The notes beneath the pieces were generated by a model. The model searched no databases, had not been told where the DNA came from, and saw only the letters and a list, made by a program, of their open reading frames with translations. The translations under genes were made by a program, and so were the position numbers. Of a stretch of 64,000 bases of DNA, positions 26,216 through 39,604 are shown one piece after another; the stretch's first letter is position 1; each line of letters begins with the position of its first letter. Source of the stretch: Struthidea cinerea (lineage: Eukaryota > Chordata > Aves > Passeriformes > Corcoracidae); NCBI GenBank assembly GCA_013397865.1, contig VZTI01005570.1, positions 558,001 to 622,000 on the forward strand, written 5' to 3'.

Positions 26216-27553
26216 CCCCACAGACCTAGCCAGTGAGCAAGGTGCAGCAGGTAAGAGTTCTGAGAACATCCCACTCTATTCCAAGTATACAGAAGGATGA
26301 GGTAACAACTTATCATATTATTAAAAATACACAGCCATATATAGGACAGCAATCTAAGGAAACACAGAGCAAGTGTGGTTTATGTAACTACCAAATGTTT
26401 TGGACATATGGTAAAATATTGGGCAAATACCTATCCTTTTTAAAAATATTTTCCTGGAAAAAGATGCCTCTAAATCCATTGTAACCCCTTCAAGCATATC
26501 CTAATTCTAATCAGAACTGGGTGGAACACTCCTTGCAGAACAAAAACAGCCAAAAGAACCAAAACACCAGAAACCGAAGATGATGCAGAACCTGGGGAGC
26601 TGGGACCTAAAATTACAGACTTTCTGGTCCAAGTTTGTAAAATGTTACTGGCCAACATTTCTGCCTGACAAATCAGCACTTGTCTAATGAAGACAGCTGA
26701 GGAAAAATTATATTATTCCAAGAAGTCCTCAATTTTAGATGTTAAATACCACAGAACAACAAAAGAAATCATTCCAGGCCCCAAGAAAAAAAATATTTCA
26801 TTTTTGACTAAGAATCTTAAATAAGAGTTATGAGCTTAAATGCCTCATTTAATCCAAATCCTAGCACACAATGGTGGAATAGCCCTTACCTATGATCTGA
26901 GAAGATGCTTCTCAGGACAGGAAAATTCATCTCCAAATTGACACTGGTTTTGTAGTCCCTTCCTACTTCAAATCACAGCTATTTGCAGTGAAATCCTGGT
27001 AATTATATTAATATCAGGAAAGGTGAAGCTGAGATTTTTCTCCATCCTGTATTTCCAGCACTCCACCTCTTCCTAGCTGAGAACTAAGCCTTTCTTCCTC
27101 TCTGAAAACATCATGTTTCAAAGGGGTTCATCAAACTTCTTTGGCAATAGATGCCACCCTTCCAGAAGCTGGGATCTAAACTGAAAAGTTTAAACTCATG
27201 TTCATGTTGAAAAGGAAAAAGCATTAATTTTCAGATATGTTTTCCATGTGTGGCTCTGATAAATCAATCAGTCCCTGTACTTCAGATAATTTCTGCAACC
27301 TCTGGCTCCTCACACTGGAATACTGAAAACCCCTGAGGCCCAGCACACACCAGCAACCTCTGCCTTTGGTTTTCATGGGACTGACAGGGTTTGGCTGGGT
27401 GAGGTGCTACAGAGAGGTTCACTTCGATAAAGGTTTGGAAAATTAGAGAAATAAATCATCTTCGGTGTTTCTTTACTGTCCACAGTAGCTCTGAAGTGTA
27501 ACTAAAATTCAATTATGTAGGTCCTTCCTGCCCTAAAATGATGCAGCAGCTTT

Positions 27554-27579
27554 TTTTCCAAACGCAGTTGTTTGGAAAA
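27554..27579. repeat. Inverted repeat, 10-bp stem
   Basis: ttttccaaac and its exact reverse complement gtttggaaaa flank a 6-base loop, gcagtt. It lies 8 bases from a second, perfect palindrome that shares the TTTGGAA core. Confidence 0.9.
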
Positions 27580-27587
27580 TTCTATGC

Positions 27588-27609
27588 ATTTGGAATAATT
27601 ATTCCAAAT
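27588..27609. repeat. Perfect 22-bp palindrome
   Basis: The left half atttggaataa is followed directly by its exact reverse complement, with no spacer. With the neighbouring hairpin at 27554-27579 it gives four copies of TTTGGAA or TTCCAAA in 56 bases. Confidence 0.92.
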
Positions 27610-30600
27610 ATTGATAGCAGTTCTTTGCTATGATTACAACCAAAAAAAGTTGTTATCTATTACAAGATATTTTTCCTTGAACAAGCTACATCATATTGAC
27701 TTTTCCAGCATGAAAACAACACTTTACAAACACCTCTGTAAAGCAGGCTTCTGGACTAGGCTGCCAACCTAAAGGAACCTCGCACACGCTTCCCATTGAG
27801 AGCCTGTGGATTTTTCTGAAAAGCCAAGTCCTAAACTAGCAGGATCCCATAAATACAATTGTATTTGTAAAGATACGTACAGATCCATGCTTTTCTTAAA
27901 TAATAAGCATTGACATCACAATCTCATTCAAATCATCAAATTTAATTTAGCTCTTGCTTTGCACCAAAGTATATATAAAGAAACCCTCCATCTGTCACTG
28001 CAGGAATGACTTCTCTCCCTAAAATACCTTACATATCCACAGAAAACCAGGCCTAAATAATGATTCATTGCTATAGAATAACTGCACAAAAGGCTGCCTT
28101 AGTATCTGCATGTAAGTACTCAAAATACATAAAAAAGTCCAGTGTGCATTGATAGGATTCCCAAAGGCATCCCATTGGAAGTGGAAAATGCCTTCTATTA
28201 AAGTACTCCCCTTCCCAATTAAGAACCAAATGCAAAATTCAGTAAGCGCCCTCCAAGAATTTGGAGGGTACAAATAAAAGAGCTGTCTTCTGTTATGCTG
28301 ATCAGTAGACAGCTATGGCTTAATCTGCTCATTAGAAGAGAAATATCTTGCCTAAATTAACAGATCTAATACCTAATCTGTTGTACCACATGCACTACCC
28401 TATTAGTGGGAGAATTATGGGCAAACCCAGGCAGAGACACACACACTCTAATGTGCTCAGCAAAGCCAGGCAGTGCCGCCCAGCATCTGCACGTAACGAT
28501 GAACCACAGAGGCCTCAAACACCAACAGTTTGCTCAGTTAAAGCCTCACTTTGTTTCCATGCTGGTTTCATTGCATCTCAGAATGACTTGAGCTCTTGAG
28601 AATGTGATCCAGCCCATTCTTTCTCAGGCATAGCATGCACTAGGTTCAATTCCAGCAGATGAAGAGACAGATGAAAATATTAGTGGGGTGAGAAGAAAGC
28701 AACACCAAACCCCTAAAACCTCATGATGCTCTCACCCAGGCTTCTCTATCCCCTGAGAAAGATGAATCAAAAACATTACAGTATTTGTTTTTGCCATGAT
28801 TGTTAGAAGTCTTACAACTGAACAAAGCATAGCAAGTACCTGATGTTGTGGCAATCACATGGATCTACTCATCTGCTTTCCCAGCTGCTGTTTCTTCCTG
28901 CACTGAGTCCATCGCTGGACAGCTGAGGACAGTGCCAGCAGTCTCAAGGAAAGGCTAAACAAGTTGCACGAAGCCCTGATCAGCTCCTCCAGGTCGTGCC
29001 CTGTTAGCACAACTGCTGTGACAAACCAGCTACACACGGAGAGACCTCAGTCTTCAGAAGTGCCAGCCTGGAACTTTCACGAGTACTAAATTCACTTGCA
29101 AAAGGGAAAGTGTTTAAGGCTCCCATGATGTAACTTTGTCTGTTGAAGATGTTGATTCAATATGATGGAAATGTTTCATACATTTGCATTCATATCATAT
29201 TCTTAATGGCTCCAAAGTGTTATTTAATGTCAATTAAATGCTATTATAGTGTCAAAGGGAGTTCATTTTCAATAGATATTATTCTTCCTTAATACTCTGT
29301 TGCAGTAGTTCTACACTTTTATTTCAGTAATGGTACAGCAAAGTTAACTGCCTACAAGTGAACTAAAATAATGAACAATATAATTTTGTTCCCAAAGCAA
29401 ATTACACTGGCACTTGCCTGTCTGCCTCTCCAGCCTAAAATATGGTCTCTTCTCTTTGTTTTCCAATGCTGAACAAACCACGAGGAGTAACTACATAAGA
29501 AAATGCAATAACATATGAACTACCGTCTGAGTAGGTCCTCTTCCTCCTTGCACGATTTTTAATGGTGTGTTGCCTCTTTTCTGGCTTCTACACTCAGCTA
29601 CCAAGGATAAACTCATTCCTTTTTGCCTTTTTATTTCTCAACGCTTCATTCTCCTACCCTTCATCTGGTTTTAGGCTCTTTCTCACTGTAATGATTCCTC
29701 TGGTATCTTCTTAGGAATTCCCTGTTTCCTGCTTTAATTAACAAGTCACAACAGCAGTTTTCCTCAGTTTCCCTCCCTTTAACTGGAAGCCCATGATTTT
29801 ACATAACACTCAAATGCTGTTTTTTGAGCTAAATCTGGTGCAATACCTCTTTCATCCACTCCTTGCATTGACTCCTTGACTCTAACAGACCTGTAGATTT
29901 ATTTAACTAAATCTGTGCTTTTTGTCAGCTTTGTCTCAGTAGCAGGACACTGCTGTAGGCCAGCACTTGCTTACCAGACTCCAACGCGATGTGAGTTTAT
30001 TTTATTTATAATGCTTTCAGATTTGTCTCACATCTGTTCCATATGAACTGGCACAGAAATGACCGATCCTGTGGTGCAACAAACGTGATTGAAAAGCATG
30101 AAGTTCTTTCCAGGTTACATCTGGTCTCACAGATGAAAGTTAGATTGATAGGGGTGAGAGAACGAGACCCAGCATTCCTCTTCTCCTACAAGCCCTAGAA
30201 AAACCTGGTTAAGTGAGAATTTCACAATTTGCTGTCCTCTGTCACTGCTAAAAGACGTGTTTCAAATACATTGTCAAATACATCCTCCTTTCTAATTTCA
30301 TGTTTAGATGCACCTGCTTGACACATAAACGCACTGCTTTGGAGGGTGACAGGGGAGCAGTTACTGAGAAAGGGTAGAAAGGGTCAGATTACAGCAGAAC
30401 ACCTCGCTCACAGCACAACACTGCCCAGCATCACCTTTCTTATCCAACAGAAATCACCTGCTTGGCAGGAGAGGAAAACTGCAGACTAAGTCTCATACTG
30501 ACATACCAGAATACTTCTAAACTTCAGGTTAATCAACCTCAAAGCTTGTGATTATCCTCTCTCCTCTAGCTTAGAGAGAGCTGCTGTTATCCTTTTTACC

Positions 30601-32899
30601 TCAAGAACATCACATATTTGAGGTTTCACAATACGTGTGAGCTATTGTGATGGGGTCTATTCTAATCAAGTCACAAGCAATTATATGAAGTCTAATTATG
30701 TAACCTGGGCAAGCACCATGTTCAGAATTTCATGTCTTTTTTCAAATATTTTGTCCAAAAGCAACTTGTATTCCCAAGAACTTGCTCTCAGAAGAATTTT
30801 GCACAAGACTTAGTGAAGGCTGTGCTGTCTTCCAACAGCTTTCGATCCAGAGATGCCCATATTCCCAGAGTCTCTGACTGGACTTACAAGGTATTTTTTT
30901 CTCTCTGTTGCTTTCCAGCTTTTCTTTTAGTCTGGTACCTTGACTTCTATTGTTTTACTAACGTAGTTACTAATGAAGGGTTTGAACAATGTTTTATGCT
31001 GAAAAAGGTATAAATGGCAGCTGGATTGCTCAGAATCTTGAAGACAACCTGTGTTTGCCTGAAAACATCGCCAGTCATAGCATGTTCAATCACAGCAATA
31101 TATAATTTCCTGAGATGACTCCAACTGTAGCATGAATACATTCCTAAACATCATGACACAGTAAAACAAAGACACATTCAACTGAGAAAAAATATATATG
31201 AAATTACAGTGATAGGTATTTGTAAAAGCAACTGTGGAACTCAGTTCTGGATACAAAACTCTGAAGAAAAGGAAATAAATCAGGAGGTCACTCTAAAATA
31301 TTTCTGCAGGAAGAAATGCCAAGGCATTTTGTATTTGGACTTGCAAACAGAGAGAGGGTGCCCTTTTCCAGAGGTGATTAAGGCTGCATGGATACGGAAA
31401 GACTGGTCATGGTATAGCATATAGCTAGAAAATGTCCAAAATCTGAAATGTGCAGGATTAACACTGAATATTTCAACTATAATCTCACTAATTCAAAAAA
31501 TGCCTGTCTTCTCAAGCAGGCCAGGATATACCAAGGTGATCTACAAGCTCCCTTGTCTTTGGGCAATTATTCCTAAGTGTGGTACAGAGCCTCACAAATG
31601 TGCACACAGTAACTCTGGCTCTGTACCTCAGGAGCGGCTCAGTCTAACATTCACAGCATACAGACTTGAACAACTTGGACATGCTGGCTGCTACTTTATC
31701 ATAATAGCTATAAAATTAATGGCAAATATCTTAAATGACAAGAACTGTGATCTGCCTTATGCCTCGCAGAGAGATTTAGCAGTAGTTCTTTTTAAAAAAA
31801 CAGCAAAAAACATAGGTATTACAAGTTAGTTAAGCAAAATAAACATTCAATTTTGAGACCTTTCATACTCCTTTTAAAGTGTTTATGTTATTAAATATTT
31901 GAATTAGTACCTTGGCTTGCCTTTCTAGTTTCATAATGAATTCCAAAAGCTCTCATTTCAGACACAAGCTGCAGCATTCTACCTAAGTGACAGCAGTCAC
32001 TTTACCAAGTAGTTTTTCCCAAGAGAATGAAAAAAAGCCCAACACTGTTTCTGGAACTAAAGAAACAATTTTTTTCTCCTAACAATTCAGATTTCATTGC
32101 TCTATAAAGACCCAGACACAGGAAAGTTTGGCCGCAGTAAAGAGGGAACCCTCACGAGCTTCAGCTTTAAAAGCAGCGTTCTCAATTTTTTTTTCTTCCC
32201 TAGCCTGCTGTCAACCCTCAGACAGCCAAGCACTCTCAGTGCTTCCCTATTCTTCCTGTGTCAGTGGCAAAAATATTCTATTAATATAAAAATGAAGCTG
32301 GGAAGTAGGCTCTAATGCAGGCTGCTTTTACACAGCTCTGTCAAGAGAACAGAGGAGCTGAACAATCTTCTGTACCAGTCACAAACCAGATGAAATAACT
32401 AAGGAAAACCTCCCCAGAAGAGCTCAAAGGGATTTGCTGAATAAAGACAGCAGCCATGCTGCTTCCCTGACATTTTATGAAAAGATGACCTCTCTGAAGA
32501 TTTCAGATCTTTCCTATGAACAAACACAATTGTTCCAACCAGAATCTGAAAAGTCAGGATTGCAAAAAGGGATAAAGACAAAAGGTTTTAACTAACTGAG
32601 TCTGTATTTAATGCCTTAAAATACTTTTAGCAAAAATATCATTCTGGCTCTTTGAGTCTTCATTAGGAAAAAAAAGCAGCACATTTTACAAAGCACACAT
32701 AGGCACAATATCAAGCTTATTGCAAATAAATACTTTTCTTTTAATAAACTCACTGTATGTGTTAAAAACCATTTCTTAAATGGATTTTCCAAAATTACAA
32801 CTGAAATTCTACAAAGTTTGCTTATTTTCCCATGTGCTGAAGTACCATTCAGACCACACTCTCACCTCTCCTGCTGCCTGTCTTTTTGGAAACAGCAGT

Positions 32900-33235
32900 A
32901 ATCATAGAATGGTGGAATGGTTTGGGTTGGAAGGAACCTTAAAGACCATCTATTTCCATTCTCTGCCCAGCCTGTATTTCTGCTGGGATTCCCCTGGTGC
33001 CACATGGAGGACCTTGCCCTTGTTGGAATTCCTGAGGTTTGCACAGGCCCACCTCTGAAGCCTGTCCAGGTCCCTGTGGACGGCATCCCTTCTCTCCCAT
33101 GCCATGTCCATGAGCACAGTTTCCAGGAGGATCTGCTCCGTGATCATGCTGGGCACAGAGCTGAGGCTGACTGGCCTGGAGTTCCCCAGGTCATTCTTCT
33201 TTCCCCTCTCAAAAACGGGGGTTGCTCCCATATCA
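32900..33235 (-). mobile_element. CR1 LINE copy with deleted reverse transcriptase core
   Basis: Read on the minus strand this is a CR1 LINE. Residues decoded from about 33231 to 33103 match the N-terminal part of the CR1 reverse transcriptase (ERGKKNDLGNSRPVSLSSVP). Residues from about 33102 to 32956 match the segment after the catalytic motif (RDAVHRDLDRLQRWACANL, then KVLH, then YRLGREW). The stretch between, which in full CR1 proteins holds the (F/Y)ADD active site and over 100 residues, is missing, yet the frame stays open across the junction. After YRLGREW the sequence passes straight to the CR1 3' tail (plus strand 'ggtttgggttggaagg', 32919-32934), so the rest of ORF2 and most of the 3' UTR are also gone. 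It cannot encode an active enzyme. It is either a decayed single copy or a member of a non-autonomous subfamily. Confidence 0.85.
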
Positions 33236-36200
33236 TAAATATACAACTGGGCTTTCAAAACATAAACTTTTCAAGAGTTCCTTTAAGCCTCTGCTTACCT
33301 CAAAGCACATTAGCCAAGTCCTATCAAACTGGGTCAGACTGCTGGGATTTGGTACTACAGAACACAGCACTACTAACAAGAAAGGTGATTCCATTATTTT
33401 TATTCACTTACTACCGGAAGCTCAGGTTTCTGACATACGGAGTACATGCTATTTTAATTTAAGCGTATTACTACTGAATATCTGCTGCAATGTTAATATT
33501 TTATTGTAATACACAGAGATCTCCAAATATCTCAGGACAACATGACTCAGAAAGCTCGAAGGAAAGTGGAAAGAAACCCATGCCAAGAATCATAACAAGA
33601 GTTTCAGCATCTGTTGTTCTACTTGGTTTCCCATAGCAATATTTCATTATAAGACTGCAAATTACTCATGCATATTCTTTCTTCCCTATTATGGGCCTCA
33701 ATTTTATGAAAGCCTCTCTAATTCATAATGAACAGGTTACCCTTTATATTCAGTGCAAAATGAATGACCCTTAGAGAATTAATCTCCTGTAGCTCAAATG
33801 TCTTTTAGCCATATAATTTGACTGTAATATAATTTCAGGAATATTTCTGGTTCTCTTCTTGTGAAAGGCAATACCAAGGAAAAATCCAAAGAGACTGACA
33901 AGCAGTACATATAAAGCACAGGACGATAGAATGCTGAAGAAAACAACAACCCACTAGTAATGAAAGACATTGACACAGCATGTAGACATAGAATTCAAAA
34001 GCAAGGTCATGGAAACATCTACTGTGTTTTGGTGAGAAGCAAAAACTTTGTTTCAATGGCTTTAAGCCAGCCAATAACAAATAAGATGAAAAAAATACTT
34101 CAAGGGTAACTTACCACTTAAAGGATAAGGTTGACTGTACTTTGTTTTAAACGTCTGCCACATTTCAACATCACAGAAAGAGCTTCTCTGCTAGACTGGT
34201 ACATCAAAATGTTCAAAGCTCTTAAAAAGTCTTGCTTCCTTTGATTTTCACATTGAAAAGTATAACCGATGGTATATGCAGAATATCTATGCTACTTATT
34301 ATCCAAAGTGTATTTTTTGCATATTTTTGTAAGTTGAGATTGCTGGTTAAGCTTCTTTTAAATGCAAAGGAGAAGGTAAGGCTGTTTGTGTGAAAATGCA
34401 TCCATCAGCAGGATTATTACAGTGTCTCTGGAGCATTAACTTTTTATTTCCTCCTAAATTTGTACTCCTAAAAATAAGGCTTTCTTTCAAGATTTGACTC
34501 CCTGTGGCCATCTCAGTGTTAAATAAGAAATCTACATTCACGTCTGTACCACATACTACACAGAACCGTATGACTGAAACTTACAGCAGTTCCTCCCTGG
34601 AGTTTCTGCTTTAGTGTTTTTCTTCTCTCTCTACCATGAACATCTCTGACTCAGTTTGTATTTTAAGGCAGTGGATGAGTCAGGCACCTAAGAACAAACC
34701 AGAGCCCCAGTCCCAACTGGACATTGAAGTTGGGAGCGCTGAGAGGCAGCAGGCTCACCCACCTGCAGGGCTGCGCCCAGCGATGAGAGACAGAAGCCCA
34801 CCATTACAGAACAGAGGCAGCATTCTTTATAAAGTTACTGTCTGAATGCCTGAACCACTAGGATTCTTTCAAAAATGCAAATGGGCACTTCTCTGCAAAG
34901 GCTACAGACTCTCCACAGCCTGTGAGTTCTCTCTTCGTAATTTGTCTTCACTGGTGAGGTTTAGGCAGCTTTACTGGCTCAGCCACACAGAGTTTTCACG
35001 AGGATGAGCACAGTAGAGACTGATGAACACAATGGTGAGACTATGGTGACGTGGTAACTAAACTTTTTCTTTTCCTATGGTTGATCCTGTCTTTGGGCTG
35101 CTGCCTAAATTTAGGGAAAACAAGAGCATAAAACAATTTGGAGCTTGCATTTCTTTGTGCCTTGGCTTTCTGAACTTCAAATAGCATAGCTGTTCCTCAT
35201 GAATTTTTGTTCTGAAGCAGTGAGGAAGCATTTCTAGGGCTCTAAAAGCATATTCAAGTGCTGACATAAGCTGAGTGTTCCACATTGACATTTAGGGGAT
35301 TGGAGAGTATCAGGCTAAAGCTCTTCCGTGTCTAGAGGGACTGATTTCAGCAGCATGGTTGTACCCTGTGTTCACTGCATCCTAGAGGGTTCTTCCCAAC
35401 GCGTTCCTAACGCTGCCAGTGCACTCAAGATAGAGGAAGGCTGCTCTGCCAGCACAATTAATGAATAATATATTAATCAATTAGAACCTTTATAGGAAAG
35501 ACAATTATCTGGACCTTTAAGATATTCTTAGAATATCTAGCATCCCCTTCAAATCCTTGACATCTGGAGTCACAGACTTACAAATCCTGATACTGCTGCT
35601 ACAGGTGAACCAAATTTTAAATTCTTAAGTAAGAACCACAAATGGTCCAAAAACTACCCAAGAAGGAAGACTTTTGTTTTCCTTTTCATGGAATCACGAT
35701 ACTTCTGTCTAAAAAGATGATAAATCAATCTAATCAGAACACAAATAAAATAGAGTTTTAAGTGTTTTTGCAAATAATCTTTCTCCAGTAATAAGCAGTA
35801 ATCATCTGCTACAATTATGTATAGCTAGAATTATTACATATAAATGTGTAATGTCAATGTTTAATTTTGTCTGCTCCTTTTGTAAAACATGCAGAAAGAT
35901 TAACATTTTAGAGAACTCATACTGTAGATACATGGCAGAAACACTCTTAAACTGTCAGATTAACGCAGAAGAAAATCAGACTCATATTCTTGTCCTTTTT
36001 TTCCCCACTCATTTTATTTGGATTTAAGTAGCAGTGTGATGTTTCTGTTCCACCTACCTGTCATCTTTGAAGCTGATTTTTAAATCCATTAACCTGATTA
36101 GTCAAAGTAAATGGGAGCTTGAATAGTAATTTAAGCCCAGTGTAATATAATTTGGAGAATACAGAATTCATTTAAAATGACAGTTCATGGAAGTGCGTAT

Positions 36201-38834
36201 GTCTCTTATACATATTAAAACAGGCACAAGCATTTTAAATTCTAAGGCTAGTTCTACATATTAATTTAGACCTAGTCAGAAATAGTTAGGGAAGCTAAAT
36301 GCTCCAAAAATAGATTCTAGGTAATAACATTAAAAATGTATTTATCAATTTTTGAAAGAAAGCATCTCAACTGTATTAAAATTTTAAGATCATTGTGGGC
36401 AGACGATTCTGATTTTGGAAGAGAACTTTTCAAGACACAAAATGAGTAATGCAAATAATGCACAACATCTTCAAGACATCCTTGACATGATCCTTGGACG
36501 GAGACAGCACATACAACCCTGTGGTCCCTGGGATCTTTCTGCAAACCTGAGGTCACATACGGTGGCACAGAAGTGGCTGCCTGAATCCTTTAGGAAATGC
36601 TGGACTTCAGTTATTTTAAGTTTCTGGCCATATAGAAGACAGGATATAAGCAAAATTTATGTTAATAACAGTTTGAAGTGGAGAAAACCTTTTTTTTCTC
36701 TGTTCAAAAATCAAGGCAGTGTAAACAAAACGTGTGTCAGGTGTTTTATTTCCAGCCACGTGGCCCTTCATGGGCCCCCTCCGCCCACTGGTTTAATCTC
36801 TTCACCCCCTGCTCAGAGTCTCTCTCAGGCTCTCTCCACCAGGACGAGGGGTTGTTTATAAAGCACTCCTACTAGCCAGGAACCTTAGACAGCATCAGAG
36901 ATGAGATTTGAGGACCATTTGAAAAATTGTTTTGGAAGCCTTGTGAATTCTGGAAGCAGAACCAGAAAAACACAGGACTAAAATTTTGTGCTACTTCTAA
37001 GTTTTTTTTAAGGCCACTCCTCAGAGGCCTTAAACTAAACTGCAAACTAAACTGAAAAAAAAAAAAAAGAAAAAATGGCGCTAAAAAAACCCCAAACTAT
37101 TTATTTAGGCTGCATGACCGACATATATTTACTCCAAACACAGGAGCAACATTTGCTAACCCCACTCCAAAGAATACTGTGCCTAATTTTTTTTCACTTT
37201 TGTAATAGTCATTAATTTGTCTTAGAAACAGTTTTATTTTAGGCTTTAGAAATTTGTATTGAGATCCTCCCAGCAGTATAGCAGTTGTCTTCCAAAACAG
37301 AAATGAGTTTCTTGTGTAATGTCGTATACAACATTGAAAGAATATCATTTTTAAGAAAGATATTTAATTTTGTGTAAAAAGGTGGTAACTTTACCTGTTG
37401 GTCTCTGAGGTGTTAATACCACTCTGATACTCTTAACCATATTTTGGACAATCATGAAAACTCAGAAATAGATTAAAGCAAACAATGGAGCCTTTAACAG
37501 CCAAGGGAAGTATGAAAGATAAAGAATTGCAAGGAACAAAGGATAACACTTGAGCCAAGATGCAATAGGAGACTTCTGAAAAAACAGAGAAAAGATTTTG
37601 TATAAAGTCTTTTCCAAGTATCCTGCAGAGCTGCTCAGATTTTATAGAGAGGTCCTGCACTAGGGAATTCCTAATCCCTATTATCATCTTTACTAGAAGA
37701 GGTACGAATACTCATTGGGATTCTTCTGTCAAATGAGTCCTCAAGTGGTCTATCTCTTCCTAAGATACCAATTGTAGAGAGAGTGCTGTTTCTCTCCACT
37801 GTAAGATTGTTGGAGTCTCCAATCTGGATACTTTAAGAGCTCTACTGAATAGATTCAGTTTTGAGATGTAAGTGGATAAGAAATGTCAAGTACATCAGAT
37901 GCAAGATATTTTAAAATTATAAAATAAGTAACAGCTCAGAAAGAGTTTCACTAAAAGAGTGATTAAATTAATACAACTGCTATATTCTCAGAGTCCTTAG
38001 CAGAATGTCAGAGACAAATGCATTTATTTGGTAACACCCAGTAACATACTCATATTCTACTAATTAAAAATATTTCCCATGAAAATCTTCAGGGGAATGT
38101 AAACCTGCAATCCTTAGGCAGTGCTAGTATGGGAGCTGACAAAGAAATAAAAGCTTTATGCTACACATTGCTGAGCTTAGGTGGTCACACCTGTGACCTG
38201 TCTCACAAAGGCTTCCCTGTACCCATCATGGAAAAGCTCTCACAACAAACAAGGCTCCTCTGACACAAAGCTACTGGAAAAGACACCGAAATCCAGATGA
38301 CAATATGGCCCACAGGCAACCTGTGAGGATTCAGAAACTGTTCTCGTTCCAGCAGGCTGCAAGCGGTCTCTTGCACATCTCTAGCTGGAACCAAACTGAA
38401 CCAGAGACTCACCCCACTCTTGCAAAAAAGCCCAGACCACAGGGATTGAAAATCATCGAGCAAAGGTTTGTGCCACAGTCACTGCCCTGCTGCTCCAGCT
38501 TTTTGTGCCACTCTGGAGCCTGAGCCTGCTCCTGAGAACACATTCTTTACAACAGAAACAAAACTATGATGGCAAATGGGGCCCAGTCAGCGACAGTTTT
38601 ACTTCCTGAAACATGAGGAGTTAATTCACATCTTCCCAAATTACTTTTGAGGTAAATCAATCTTTCTCCCTATTTTAGTCCTATCTGGAATTTAAAGAAG
38701 TTCCTGAAAGAAGCACACTCAGTGTCTACTGCAAAAAAGTATATTTATATCTGTCAGCTTCATCCAAACAGTCCTGCCTGGCCTTTTACTTACCGCTTTC
38801 TCAAAGCAGCAAGACAATTACAAAAGTCAAACAG

Positions 38835-38862
38835 GTAATTTATATATAGCTTTATAAATTAC
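38835..38862. repeat. Inverted repeat, 10-bp stem
   Basis: gtaatttata and its exact reverse complement tataaattac flank an 8-base loop, tatagctt. The arms are AT-rich, so it may be chance in this composition. Confidence 0.85.
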
Positions 38863-39584
38863 AGTACTATCAAAGTCAATTTAATTTTATTTTTCTGTGT
38901 GGAAGTCCACACGTTGGGTGCAGTTGATATCCACAGTGAGAGAACCATCAGATCCACCCTTTGAAGGAAGGTTTTAAGAAGTGTTTTTAGGTGTTTTAAG
39001 AAGGTATCTTGTGTTTTCAGATGCTACAGAGATCTTTCCATTTTCATGGATCATTAAGAATCCTCATGGAGCACAGCACTGGGACTTTCTGCTTGAGCCC
39101 TAACATTTGCTACTTAGCTGCTCTTCTCAGACAATTACTGTTATTAGCTTTTGCAGGATGTATGATTGTCTATTTTATTTGTGACCCGTAGTGGATCTAA
39201 CTGTGTGTCCTGCAATATGATAGCTGTTAAAATGATTCCCTTAAACTGCTCCACTGAATATCACTAATTGATTTTAGATGTGATGATCATAAGCTGTCAG
39301 ATTCTTCCCTCTAGAGGTCTGCCTGATTTAACAGCAGAATGACCAGGCCACAATATATTCAAATTTTTTTCATAAGCTGATTAAGAAAACCTATATTATA
39401 CATAAAATAGCATCTTCCACAGCAATAGACTATACAAAAAATGATAAATAAATTTATCAATTACTTTTTCACCTACTCAAAAACACCACTGCATAAAACC
39501 TTAACACAAATTGAAAGGAAAAACAAAACAAAATCAACTCCCAAAGCATACACCACAGCCACTGCTTTTCAGGGAGTTATGGAC

Positions 39585-39604
39585 TAATGTTAGTGCTAAC
39601 ATTA
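39585..39604. repeat. Inverted repeat, 9-bp stem with 2-base spacer
   Basis: taatgttag and ctaacatta are exact reverse complements separated by tg. The arms carry TAAT, TTAG and TAAC cores. Confidence 0.88.

Larger units (their letters stand above)
25255..32899. other. Non-coding DNA with a CpG-retaining block and inverted repeats
   Basis: Unique sequence without a recognisable gene. The notable contents, listed separately, are the CpG-retaining block at 25780-26215 and the paired inverted repeats at 27554-27609. Open frames up to 109 codons (31500-31829) show no domain. The AT-rich stretch at 29100-29300 is complex rather than repetitive, as conserved non-coding DNA often is, but I see no defining motif. 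Confidence 0.6.

Noticed and set aside
36415..36861. 148-codon plus-strand frame
   Set aside because: No domain recognised, overlaps an equally open minus-strand frame, and lacks convincing splice or promoter signals.
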